This document shows positions 1-6,086 of a stretch of DNA of 6,177 nucleotides, in pieces. The notes under the pieces are model-generated. The model had not been told where the DNA came from, searched no databases, and saw only the letters and a program-made list of their open reading frames with translations. The position numbers were made by a program, and so were the translations under genes. Positions within the stretch are counted from its first letter, which is position 1. Each line of letters opens with the position of its first letter. This DNA is from Candidatus Bathyarchaeota archaeon (GTDB lineage: Archaea; Thermoproteota; Bathyarchaeia; 40CM-2-53-6; RBG-13-38-9): positions 1 through 6,177 of the forward strand of contig JAGTQO010000082.1 in assembly GCA_018396565.1 (NCBI GenBank). The letters run 5' to 3'.

Positions 1-36
1 TCCTATACACACCACCTATAAGACTTGACGAACAGT

Positions 37-2349
37 TTAATTAAGCTGGCTTTCATATTTCGCTTTTAACCGTGTGTATGTCTCTTCATCGATTTCACCT
101 TTTCTATATTTCTCTTCTAATTGACTCAGCATGGTCGCCACCTTCTCCCTTTCCAGCCCCATCCTCGCCTCAGAGACTCCTTCCGCAGGAGAGACGACCT
201 GTTTTTTGGTAACACCGACTGATCGCCGAAAGTTCTTTCTTCTAATTACGGCAAAGACGACGACAATTACAACGACGACTACAAAAATTCCGGCAATTGT
301 AAAGGGCCCGAATAATATCCTGACCATTGTTATACTCTCCTTCGACGCGTCACCTTTAATCTGTGCACGCTGTCCGAGGAAGCTGATATCTGCAGTGTAG
401 CTTTCCAAGGGGATCAGGCCAAGGTTCGCTTCACCGTCAGAGTTCACGCCAATGGTTGTCGATGTTTGGTTTGCGAAAGTTACACTAACAGTGGCGCCGA
501 CTGCTGGAAGCCTCAGCACGTCCTTTATCAGCAACTTGACTGGGAATGCTCTACAGCTGACGTTTATGGTTCTGGGCGAATCTATCGTAGTACTGAAATC
601 TGGCGGTGCTACATTTACGCCTGCCCACTTAACAGACACTATCGTGAGCTTGCCGCTGTCTAGCCAGATATCCTGGTATGTAGTCAAGATAATCCTTTCG
701 CCTTTGTTATCTTCAATTTCTATCGAGGAAGGTTGGATTCTATTCCTTCCCTCTCTATCAGTGAAATCAAAGGAAACTAGGTACTGTGTCTTCCATCCGG
801 CTTTAAGTGTCGTTGGACTGCTGATTTTTATTGAAATTGAAGCGGAGTCCCCTATTAAGCGCCCCTCCTCCCACCACCCAGTAAATACCCGCCTTGTCGA
901 GTTTCCTTGATCAATTATGGAGTCGATCGAAATCTTTGCTTCTGAACCTTCATCATACCAGCCGCTACCTGAAGGAGTGCCGTATGCTGAATCTATACTC
1001 AGTTGATACTGTCTCTTGAATATAGCTGTAAAAGTTTGGTCTTGGGTCATGACCACAGTTCGGGTGTTACTGGTCACTTTGTCTGACCATTCTACAAAAG
1101 CGGCTTTCGTTCCCGGATCGATCAATATCGATGGGAGGATAGTAAGCGTGTAGGTTCCCATTTCCTTAATCTCGATTACCGCCTTCCCCGAAACATCTGT
1201 TGTATGATCTGTGGTTGATCCATCGCGGACTAAAAAGATAAATCTTGCATTGCTAATCGGTGTGATCACGGTAAGCTGAAGCGGGTTAACCAGTAGCTCG
1301 CTTGACCCTGAACTCAGACCATAAGCTGGGGATCCTTGATAGATTGCCTTCACGGTGTATGTTCCCGCGCGAATATTGAGCTTGTATGTCAGTGATCCAA
1401 TCCCTGCAGTATTGGTTGACGCTGATCCCAGAGAAATTGAATCGATTTGAAAACTAATAGTTTGGCCTTGTATAGGTTCGCCGTTATGATCCCTGAGTTT
1501 TCCAGATACAACGATGGTTTCTCCCAGCTTTGCTGACGGCTGAACAGATACATCAAGGGTTGTTGCAAGGCGAGTCACACCAACTTGTGCGGATGTCGAA
1601 ACAGCAAAAGGTCTTCCGTCAAATCCCTTGTAGGAAACGGTGAAACTAACCGAATATGTGCCAATATTTACGTAGGGTGGTGCCATAACTGAAAAAATCA
1701 GAGTCTTGCTACCACTAGTTGTCACATCACCGATTTCTTGTGAAATTGGAGTTATTGCTAGTCCTGCGGAGTCACGAGTTATGATGGTGGCGCCATAAAT
1801 GTAGTCATCTCCGGTATTGGTGACTCTAACAAGCCAAGTTGAAGGTGTCTTATACCCTCTCTCAACCGAAATTGACTCCGCAGACAGCTCGACGGTGAGT
1901 GATATTACTCTGATGTAAACTTTATCTGAGATATCTTGCAGCCGAACTGTATTGCCATCCTTCCAGTACAGTTTTACATAAACCTCATGTGTTCCACGAA
2001 CAGATGAACTCATCGAATAACTCCATGTATACTCGGTTGCCCGCCAAACATACTGCACAGAGGAGGTGAACCAAAATTGGTTGTCCCAGTAGGCCACAAA
2101 ATACAGTTCGGCACCAAAGAAACCGGCATCAATATTGCCTGCCTTAACTTCTAGGGTAAAACTATCTCCAACGTAAATCTTTGGAGTGATGCTAATTGAC
2201 TTTACCACAGCATGTCTCTCTTGGGCGTAAGCCGACCCTATTGACATTGCAAAAAGACAAACAACCAGAAGCACGCAGAGCAGTCGGAGAGCACTCATGG
2301 CATCGCTTGAAGATCGCCCAATCAAAATGACTGTATGCAATCTGCTCAT
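37..2349 (-). CDS. Secreted multi-domain beta-sandwich surface protein with C-terminal membrane anchor and SHOCT-like tail
   Basis: Predicted cell-surface protein of about 770 residues. From the ATG at 2349: a signal peptide with hydrophobic core at about 18-42 and a signal peptidase I-like AYA-Q site; an unclassified beta region (45-150); a NEW3/CARDB-like domain (about 152-258); a bacterial Ig-like domain (about 265-355, GKLRDHNGEPIQGQTISF); two divergent InlB-B-repeat-like units (about 415-525, with FVEW and FTGWW motifs); a further beta region; a carboxypeptidase-regulatory-like fold (about 603-665); one transmembrane helix (680-703, very valine-rich, followed by RRK); and a cytoplasmic tail ending in a SHOCT-like hairpin (744-769). 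Topology is therefore outside domains, single anchor, short inside tail. The role is unknown; binding of a ligand, peptide or cell wall is plausible. Start is uncertain: a TTG at 2388 lies upstream of the predicted transcript start, and the ATG at 2298 gives a more classical signal peptide. It lies behind the regulator gene but seems to have its own promoter. Confidence 0.85.
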   Translation of the reverse strand: MSRLHTVILIGRSSSDAMSALRLLCVLLVVCLFAMSIGSAYAQERHAVVKSISITPKIYVGDSFTLEVKAGNIDAGFFGAELYFVAYWDNQFWFTSSVQYVWRATEYTWSYSMSSSVRGTHEVYVKLYWKDGNTVRLQDISDKVYIRVISLTVELSAESISVERGYKTPSTWLVRVTNTGDDYIYGATIITRDSAGLAITPISQEIGDVTTSGSKTLIFSVMAPPYVNIGTYSVSFTVSYKGFDGRPFAVSTSAQVGVTRLATTLDVSVQPSAKLGETIVVSGKLRDHNGEPIQGQTISFQIDSISLGSASTNTAGIGSLTYKLNIRAGTYTVKAIYQGSPAYGLSSGSSELLVNPLQLTVITPISNARFIFLVRDGSTTDHTTDVSGKAVIEIKEMGTYTLTILPSILIDPGTKAAFVEWSDKVTSNTRTVVMTQDQTFTAIFKRQYQLSIDSAYGTPSGSGWYDEGSEAKISIDSIIDQGNSTRRVFTGWWEEGRLIGDSASISIKISSPTTLKAGWKTQYLVSFDFTDREGRNRIQPSSIEIEDNKGERIILTTYQDIWLDSGKLTIVSVKWAGVNVAPPDFSTTIDSPRTINVSCRAFPVKLLIKDVLRLPAVGATVSVTFANQTSTTIGVNSDGEANLGLIPLESYTADISFLGQRAQIKGDASKESITMVRILFGPFTIAGIFVVVVVIVVVFAVIRRKNFRRSVGVTKKQVVSPAEGVSEARMGLEREKVATMLSQLEEKYRKGEIDEETYTRLKAKYESQLN

Positions 2350-2391
2350 AAATTTTCTATAACACCCCCAACTTTGAAGCAAAAGCAAATG

Positions 2392-2403
2392 CGATAATTA
2401 AAC
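2392..2403 (-). promoter_or_regulatory. TATA-like promoter element of the surface-protein gene
   Basis: On the minus strand the sequence reads GTTTAATTATCG. An AT-rich archaeal TATA box here would place the transcript start near 2374, about 25 bases before the ATG at 2349. The same 12-mer with one change (GTTCAATTATCG) lies at 3096-3107 in front of the peptide/ABC operon at nearly the same distance from its start codon. The call rests on position and this similarity, not on a strong consensus match. Confidence 0.45.
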
Positions 2404-2405
2404 AT

Positions 2406-2428
2406 ATTGGTCAATCATCATTCGTCAA
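2406..2428. repeat. Pair of 9-bp direct repeats just upstream of the TATA-like element
   Basis: On the plus strand ATTGGTCAA (2406-2414) and ATTCGTCAA (2420-2428) differ at one base and are spaced with a 14-bp period. They sit directly upstream of the predicted TATA box of the surface-protein gene, where an archaeal activator or the BRE-contacting factor would bind. A regulatory site is an inference from placement; chance is possible for so short a repeat. Confidence 0.35.
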
Positions 2429-2473
2429 CATTTCCGCGAAGCATCTATTCTGCGAAATCTAGTAGCATTTGGC

Positions 2474-2505
2474 TTGGAAAATAGAAATTCTTATACTGTT
2501 ATAAG
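2474..2505 (-). terminator. Possible terminator of the regulator gene: short hairpin plus T-rich run
   Basis: CTTATA (2490-2495) and TATAAG (2500-2505) form a perfect 6-bp inverted repeat with a 4-base loop, overlapping the stop codon of the regulator. On the minus strand it is followed by the T-rich stretch AATTTCTATTTTCC. Archaeal termination depends mainly on the T-run, so the stem may be incidental; it is also AT-only apart from one pair and therefore weak. Confidence 0.35.
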
Positions 2506-3018
2506 ATGTTGCAACTTGGTTAACTTGTCAGAGAGTCTCTTTAGCTGCCCTTCATACAAGGTCCTTAGCCTTACATATTCTTCCTCGCTGATTGATCCTT
2601 CTTTGTGTTTCTTCTCTAAACTCTCTAGAGTTGCTTTAGTGCTGACGTATTGAATCTCAGCCTCCACCAGCTCAGCCTTAAGCGTCTTCTCTCTGCTAAG
2701 TATATCTTTGATTATTCCAGAAACCATCTCATCCACTAAAGTTGCCATTTTTGATGAGATGTCGGTCAACTCGAGCCTTGCCTTAGTTTTACCGTCTTCG
2801 ATGGTGTATTTCAAGCGTGCCAACCCAGCATCAATCAACACCCTCATATGCTTGCCCAATGCCGGTCTACTAATGCCCAGTAGCTCTACCAGCTCATCAG
2901 CATAACATGGACCAACCCTGAGATTCTTAAAGATAAGAAATCTCTTCACCTCGCCCAAAGCCCGAAATACTTCAGTCAGCCTCAGTTCCTCAGGTTCGAT
3001 TTCCCCTATTTTGCCCAT
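2491..3018 (-). CDS. ArsR-type winged-helix transcriptional regulator with C-terminal coiled coil and SHOCT-like hairpin
   Basis: A 175-residue DNA-binding protein. Residues about 15-88 form a winged helix-turn-helix: LTEVFRALGEVKRFLIFKNL leads into the ADELVELLGISRPALGKHMR recognition region, then the wing around KYTIEDGKTKARLELT. This resembles ArsR/HTH_20 domains of archaea. The metal-binding ELCVC motif of classical ArsR sensors is absent and only one cysteine (in VGPCYADEL) is present, so metal sensing is unlikely. Residues about 100-175 are a charged helical region, probably coiled coil, containing a SHOCT-like hairpin at about 134-159 that matches the tail of the neighbouring surface protein. 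The ATG at 3018 was chosen; a TTG one codon earlier (3021) is the alternative. No Shine-Dalgarno sequence precedes it and a TATA box lies about 27 bases upstream, so a leaderless mRNA is expected. It is divergent from the peptide/ABC operon and probably controls the shared region, including itself. Confidence 0.85.
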   Translation of the reverse strand: MGKIGEIEPEELRLTEVFRALGEVKRFLIFKNLRVGPCYADELVELLGISRPALGKHMRVLIDAGLARLKYTIEDGKTKARLELTDISSKMATLVDEMVSGIIKDILSREKTLKAELVEAEIQYVSTKATLESLEKKHKEGSISEEEYVRLRTLYEGQLKRLSDKLTKLQHLITV

Positions 3019-3040
3019 CAAACCATAAACCGTAGAGTTT

Positions 3041-3056
3041 AACTATAAGCCTTTCG
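3041..3056 (-). promoter_or_regulatory. BRE plus TATA box of the regulator gene (leaderless transcript)
   Basis: On the minus strand this reads CGAAAGG followed by CTTATAGTT: a purine-rich BRE-like element abutting a TATA box centred near 3046. Typical archaeal spacing puts the transcript start at about 3020-3022, that is on the start codon of the regulator (TTG 3021 or ATG 3018). The absence of a ribosome binding site upstream of that codon agrees with leaderless initiation. Confidence 0.6.
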
Positions 3057-3070
3057 GTTGAGGCTCAACC
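3056..3070. promoter_or_regulatory. Perfect inverted repeat, candidate operator in the divergent control region
   Basis: GGTTGAG and CTCAACC form a perfect 7-bp inverted repeat around a single G. It touches the BRE/TATA of the regulator gene on one side and lies upstream of the rightward promoter on the other. This is the arrangement expected for an operator bound by a dimeric winged-helix protein, most simply the adjacent regulator repressing itself. Binding is inferred, not shown. Confidence 0.5.
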
Positions 3071-3095
3071 ATTAGCATCAATGTGAAGACCCCTG

Positions 3096-3107
3096 GTTCA
3101 ATTATCG
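3096..3107 (+). promoter_or_regulatory. TATA-like promoter element of the peptide/ABC operon
   Basis: GTTCAATTATCG matches 11 of 12 bases of the element in front of the surface-protein gene. A transcript starting about 25 bases further on (near 3128) would carry a short leader containing the GGAGGTGA ribosome binding site at 3136-3143. The match to a textbook archaeal TATA box is only fair. Confidence 0.4.
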
Positions 3108-3152
3108 TTAAGCAAAGCCCATTCCTAGTATCAGCGGAGGTGAAGAGGGTTG

Positions 3153-3326
3153 ATGCTGAAAAGCATTAGGAAGGGGATGGGTGCTCTGAAGGTTCGTCCC
3201 AAGTATGCACCCCTTGCGGTGCTAGCTGTTCCTACGCTACCGACAGAGTTCTGGGATATGTTGATGAAGCTGTTCGCCATCATCGTGGCTTGGCTTCAAC
3301 AGGTGTTGGCGAGCCTATTCGGGTAG
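3153..3326 (+). CDS. Small cationic, hydrophobic 57-residue peptide of unknown function
   Basis: A 57-residue ORF with an ATG preceded by a near-perfect ribosome binding site, GGAGGTGA, ending 9 bases upstream. That is one of the best sites in the window and the main reason to regard the ORF as real. The N-terminal 18 residues are basic (MLKSIRKGMGALKVRPKY), followed by a hydrophobic stretch (APLAVLAVPTLP) and a longer hydrophobic or amphipathic helix to the C-terminus, with two tryptophans and only one acidic pair near TEFWD. It could be a small membrane protein, an exported peptide, or an accessory subunit of the transporter. The permease gene starts 13 bases after its stop, with the permease ribosome binding site overlapping that stop, so the two are almost surely co-transcribed. 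I do not recognise a family; there is no double-glycine leader and no cysteine pattern of known peptide bacteriocins. Confidence 0.7.
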   Translation: MLKSIRKGMGALKVRPKYAPLAVLAVPTLPTEFWDMLMKLFAIIVAWLQQVLASLFG

Positions 3327-3339
3327 GAGTGAAAACATC

Positions 3340-4542
3340 GTGAAAGGTTCCCATAAAGAGAAAGAGGGAAGAACATTTGAGGTTATCAAATCTTCCCTCA
3401 CCCTTCCCTATTCCCTTGAGCTCTCGATGGCGCTCAGAAACCTCGTGAGAAGGAAGATTAGAAGCATTTTGGCAACCTTCGGTGTGGTTATCGGAATAAC
3501 GACGATGGTGACACTTTCGGCAGTCAGCAACGGAATGAGTTCCCAGATGGTCGGATGGGTCAGGTCTTTTATGGGCTCCGACCTAGTTGTCACACACACC
3601 GATTCCGAAACATTCAGCATCCAAGAAAATATACCTGAAGATCTAGTGAAGCGAATCTCATCAATAGATGGGGTTACATCGCTTACAGCTGAACTTGACA
3701 ATGCGGCCACAGTAGGTGAGGTTAGAACGCTCGTGAGAGGAATACGCCCAGTAGAGGAGCTTCGTGGCCTGACGTTGGTTGAGGGTGTTAACTTATTGGA
3801 AAGCCCATATGACATGCTTGTGGGAGTCGACTTAAAGAGAGAGTGTTCACTTCGCGTTGGGGATACAGTAAAGATTTCCTCTCCACACTCGGCGAAGGAA
3901 TTTCGTGTCGTAGGAGTTTTTCAATCTCAATCCTCGCTCTTGGATAGGGCTGTCATTATACGTCTGGAGACTGCTCAAGAACTCTTCCGAGCTAAGAATC
4001 TTGTTTCCCTCATACTGGTCGATGTGAGGGAACCGAAGATGATTAACGAGATAAAGCGTCAGATCGAAGGCTTGACTGGAGGTGTCAAGGTGATTAGACA
4101 GGACGCCATCATCAAGACGATTCAGCAGGGCAAAGACCTTCTTGAGACATTTCTGCTATCGGTCTCATCCATCAGCCTCATCATAGCAGGCGTAGGCATC
4201 ATGAACACGATGTTTATGTCCATGGTTGAAAGGAAAAGAGAAATCGGGATACTGAAAGCTATAGGACTGTCAAGAACACAGATTGTGAAAATCTTCCTCC
4301 TCGAATCCATCCTGATCGGGGTGTTTGGAGGGCTCATTGGGGTTCTGCTGGGTAGCATATTCTCCAAGGCTATAGAGTATGTCTCTTTAAACTATCTAGG
4401 AACGTCTCTATTCGTATCATTAAATTGGGGAATCCTCAGCTTCGGTTTCATTCTCGCTTTGCTCTGCGCCTCGGTCTTCGGCCTCTACCCCTCTTGGCGT
4501 GCAGCCTCTCTCAGCCCTATGGAGGCTTTAAGATATGAATAG
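3340..4542 (+). CDS. MacB/FtsX-type ABC transporter permease
   Basis: A 400-residue integral membrane subunit of a type VII (MacB/LolCE-like) ABC transporter. It has the family plan: a cytoplasmic lead ending in ALRNLVRRKIRSILATFGVV, transmembrane helix 1 (about 42-62), a large extracytoplasmic MacB periplasmic-core-like domain (about 63-265), then three helices (about 272-295, 318-342, 363-384) and a C-terminal PSWRAASLSPMEALRYE. The ERKREIGILKAIGLSR segment after helix 2 is the conserved coupling region that contacts the ATPase. The length is the normal size for the family. The GTG start at 3340 follows GGAG at 3326-3329; the N-terminal 25 residues before the conserved block are rich in lysine and glutamate and are not conserved family sequence. 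The gene overlaps the ATPase gene by 8 bp (ATGAATAG). Substrate is unknown; family members move peptides, lipoproteins or hydrophobic drugs or transmit mechanical signals outward. Confidence 0.93.
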   Translation: MKGSHKEKEGRTFEVIKSSLTLPYSLELSMALRNLVRRKIRSILATFGVVIGITTMVTLSAVSNGMSSQMVGWVRSFMGSDLVVTHTDSETFSIQENIPEDLVKRISSIDGVTSLTAELDNAATVGEVRTLVRGIRPVEELRGLTLVEGVNLLESPYDMLVGVDLKRECSLRVGDTVKISSPHSAKEFRVVGVFQSQSSLLDRAVIIRLETAQELFRAKNLVSLILVDVREPKMINEIKRQIEGLTGGVKVIRQDAIIKTIQQGKDLLETFLLSVSSISLIIAGVGIMNTMFMSMVERKREIGILKAIGLSRTQIVKIFLLESILIGVFGGLIGVLLGSIFSKAIEYVSLNYLGTSLFVSLNWGILSFGFILALLCASVFGLYPSWRAASLSPMEALRYE

Positions 4543-5212
4543 ATGGGCAGTTGAAGCCTATGACTTAGTCAAGACGTATGGAAATGGAAAGGTGAGGGTC
4601 TACGCCTTAAGGGGTGTTGACCTAAAGGTCAAGCAAGGAGAAATCGTTTCTATCGTAGGTCCATCTGGATGTGGAAAATCCACACTCCTCAACATACTGG
4701 GAGGGATTGACAAGCCGACTATAGGCAGAGTGTTCGTCTGCGGCGAAGACGTTACAGCAATGAATGAGGCAGAGCTGGCACATTTCCGACTCAAAAAGAT
4801 AGGGATCGTATTCCAATTCTTCAACCTGATACCCACTTTAACCGCGCTTGAAAATGTTGAGCTACGCTTGGCGGCATCTGGATGCGGCAACGGCGTAAGG
4901 AAGGATAAGGCTTGTGAGCTACTGGCGCGAGTCGGCATGAATGGTAAGGAGGGCAGGAAGCCTAGTGAGTTGAGTGGAGGCGAGCAGCAAAGGGTGGCCA
5001 TAGCGAGAGCCCTAGCGAATAACCCCGCTGTGGTGCTGATGGACGAGCCTACAGGCAACCTTGACAGCATAACAGCTAAAGATCTGATTACCATGATAGA
5101 TAAGTTGAACGCTCAAGGCCAAACCTTTGTGATAGCCACTCACGACAGCTCCGTTAAGGAGAGCACAGATAGAGTTATCACCATGAGGGATGGGGTGGTT
5201 ATAGATGGCTAA
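4535..5212 (+). CDS. MacB/LolD-type ABC transporter ATPase
   Basis: The nucleotide-binding subunit, 225 residues, of the same transporter as the upstream permease. All catalytic motifs are intact: Walker A GPSGCGKST (42-50), Q-loop around FQFFNLIPTLTALENV (Q94), ABC signature LSGGEQQR (146-153), Walker B VVLMDEPTGNLD (166-177, with catalytic E171) and the H-loop ATHD (H203). The phrases FNLIPTLTALENVELR and EPTGNLD are hallmarks of the LolD/MacB/FtsE subgroup, which powers mechanotransmission rather than channel-type import. The ATG overlaps the end of the permease gene, with GGAGG at 4521-4525 placed 9 bases upstream. The gene in turn overlaps the following membrane-protein gene by 8 bp (ATGGCTAA), implying translational coupling along the operon. 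Confidence 0.97.
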   Translation: MNRWAVEAYDLVKTYGNGKVRVYALRGVDLKVKQGEIVSIVGPSGCGKSTLLNILGGIDKPTIGRVFVCGEDVTAMNEAELAHFRLKKIGIVFQFFNLIPTLTALENVELRLAASGCGNGVRKDKACELLARVGMNGKEGRKPSELSGGEQQRVAIARALANNPAVVLMDEPTGNLDSITAKDLITMIDKLNAQGQTFVIATHDSSVKESTDRVITMRDGVVIDG

Positions 5213-5732
5213 CAGAAGTATTGGGGCTTCAATAGGCTATGGTATACTACTCTTTATCATTCTGGCCATTGGCTTCATAATGCTTGCCACCGCGATACAG
5301 CCTACGATGCAACCAACCAAGCCCACAGATCTAGCTGGTATGTTGGGTAACCTTGTTGGAACAATAATCAGCTTCGCTATGTCACTTATGCTCATTGTCT
5401 TCGGACCCTTAGAGGGATTGATAGTGGGTTCGGTTCTCGGCATTAGACACAAAGGTGAGCCTTTAAGAGGTTTCGCTTCCTCCCTTGTTGCTTCACTTGT
5501 AGGATATGTTGTGATGATTATAATCTTGCTAGGTTGGATGGCCACACGCCTTCCTTCAGCACCTACAGGTCAGCCTAGTTTAGCGGGTACTCAGCCGATT
5601 CTTCAAGAAAGCTGGCGTTTCATACTGGCGTTGGGAGCAACAACATTCACAGGAGCAGCCTCAGGTCTCATTGTCAGCTTCTCAACCAAAGAGAAAGGCA
5701 TCAAGTCACATAATGGCATTGAAGAAGGTTAG
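5205..5732 (+). CDS. Small four-helix membrane protein of unknown function, last gene of the ABC operon
   Basis: A 175-residue, strongly hydrophobic protein with four predicted membrane segments (about 11-32, 48-80 possibly a long or broken helix, 90-112, 137-160). The helices are rich in glycine, alanine and serine, with small-residue motifs such as GLIVGSVLG and TGAASGLIV that favour tight packing. A proline/threonine-rich loop (QPTMQPTKPTD) follows helix 1 and a second (LPSAPTGQPSLAGTQP) precedes helix 4; these lie on the same, probably outer, face. I do not recognise a named family. The start overlaps the ATPase stop and is preceded by GGGGTGG, so it is translated with the transporter and may be an accessory membrane subunit. 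Its stop overlaps the end of the degraded ribbon-helix-helix gene on the other strand. Confidence 0.8.
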   Translation: MANRSIGASIGYGILLFIILAIGFIMLATAIQPTMQPTKPTDLAGMLGNLVGTIISFAMSLMLIVFGPLEGLIVGSVLGIRHKGEPLRGFASSLVASLVGYVVMIIILLGWMATRLPSAPTGQPSLAGTQPILQESWRFILALGATTFTGAASGLIVSFSTKEKGIKSHNGIEEG

Positions 5733-5892
5733 CGCTGGCTGGAACTCTGCCAAATCTTCTCACCATACCTCTCAAAGAGCGCCCTCAAAGCTTCCCTTAT
5801 GATCTCATTCTTAGACCCATAGACCCCTCTTTCAATCATCCTATCCATCAGTTCCAGGTAGATTTGCTCAACCTGATCGTTAGGGACTCCAT
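5729..5892 (-). pseudogene. Ribbon-helix-helix (CopG/NikR-N-like) DNA-binding protein, apparently frameshifted
   Basis: On the minus strand an ATG at 5892 opens MESLTIR, the typical first beta strand of a ribbon-helix-helix protein. One base out of frame, from 5872 to the stop at 5729-5731, follows VEQIYLELMDRMIERGVYGS and then KNEIIREALRALFERYGEK, which is the characteristic two-helix part (short helix, turn with a serine, then a helix beginning around the EIIREAL motif). Restoring a single G at 5872-5873 (AGGTTG to AGGGTTG) joins the two into one protein of about 54 residues. Such proteins act as antitoxins or metal/self regulators and bind DNA as dimers. The break may be real decay or a one-base sequencing error in a run of G. 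No convincing ribosome binding site is seen, and the gene directly adjoins a transposase remnant. Confidence 0.6.
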
Positions 5893-5928
5893 TCTATGCG
5901 ACATAGCTCGTCTCGTGATAGAAGGGAT

Positions 5929-6086
5929 CTTCTCTCTAACGGTTCCTGTAATCGTTCTATGATATTGGTGTTCAAATCACCAGCTAGCCTTATGGAACGT
6001 ATATGTTCTGGTCTTTCAGCTTTGTATCTTGTCCAGAACTCCTTTGTGAATGCATCCTCGTGACGGAGGCGTGGATCTTCAGCCAC
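5929..6086 (-). pseudogene. C-terminal remnant of an archaeal DDE transposase (IS6/IS240-like group)
   Basis: The minus-strand frame reads DAFTKEFWTRYKAERPEHIR and continues SIRLAGDLNTNIIERL, matching the end of DDE transposases of the archaeal IS6/IS240-like type, where HIR-x-I-x-L-x-GD-x-NxN-x-IER carries the final catalytic glutamate (here in NIIERL, codon near 5957). The family then continues HGT(V/L)RER; that sequence appears as GTVREK but one base out of frame, starting at 5946, so a base has been lost near 5947-5949. The N-terminal two thirds with the two aspartates are absent, since the frame is closed by a stop 27 bases upstream of the GTG at 6086. The frame also runs on without meaning to a stop at 5880. 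No terminal inverted repeats were found. It is inactive. Confidence 0.65.

Noticed and set aside
131..910. Plus-strand open frames of 65-152 codons opposite the surface-protein gene
   Set aside because: They are antisense to a coding region with clear domains, signal peptide and anchor, and their translations show no family-like sequence.
2299..2388. Extension of the surface protein to the TTG at 2388
   Set aside because: The TTG lies upstream of the predicted transcript start, has no ribosome binding site, and the extra residues precede a normal signal peptide.
2708..2905. Plus-strand 65-codon frame opposite the regulator gene
   Set aside because: Lies wholly antisense to the winged-helix domain; composition is that of a mirror frame.
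3408..5094. Minus-strand frames of 64-164 codons opposite the ABC genes
   Set aside because: Mirror frames of strongly conserved permease and ATPase sequences.
5237..5545. Minus-strand 102-codon frame opposite the four-helix protein
   Set aside because: Antisense to a coherent membrane protein with coupled start; no recognisable features.
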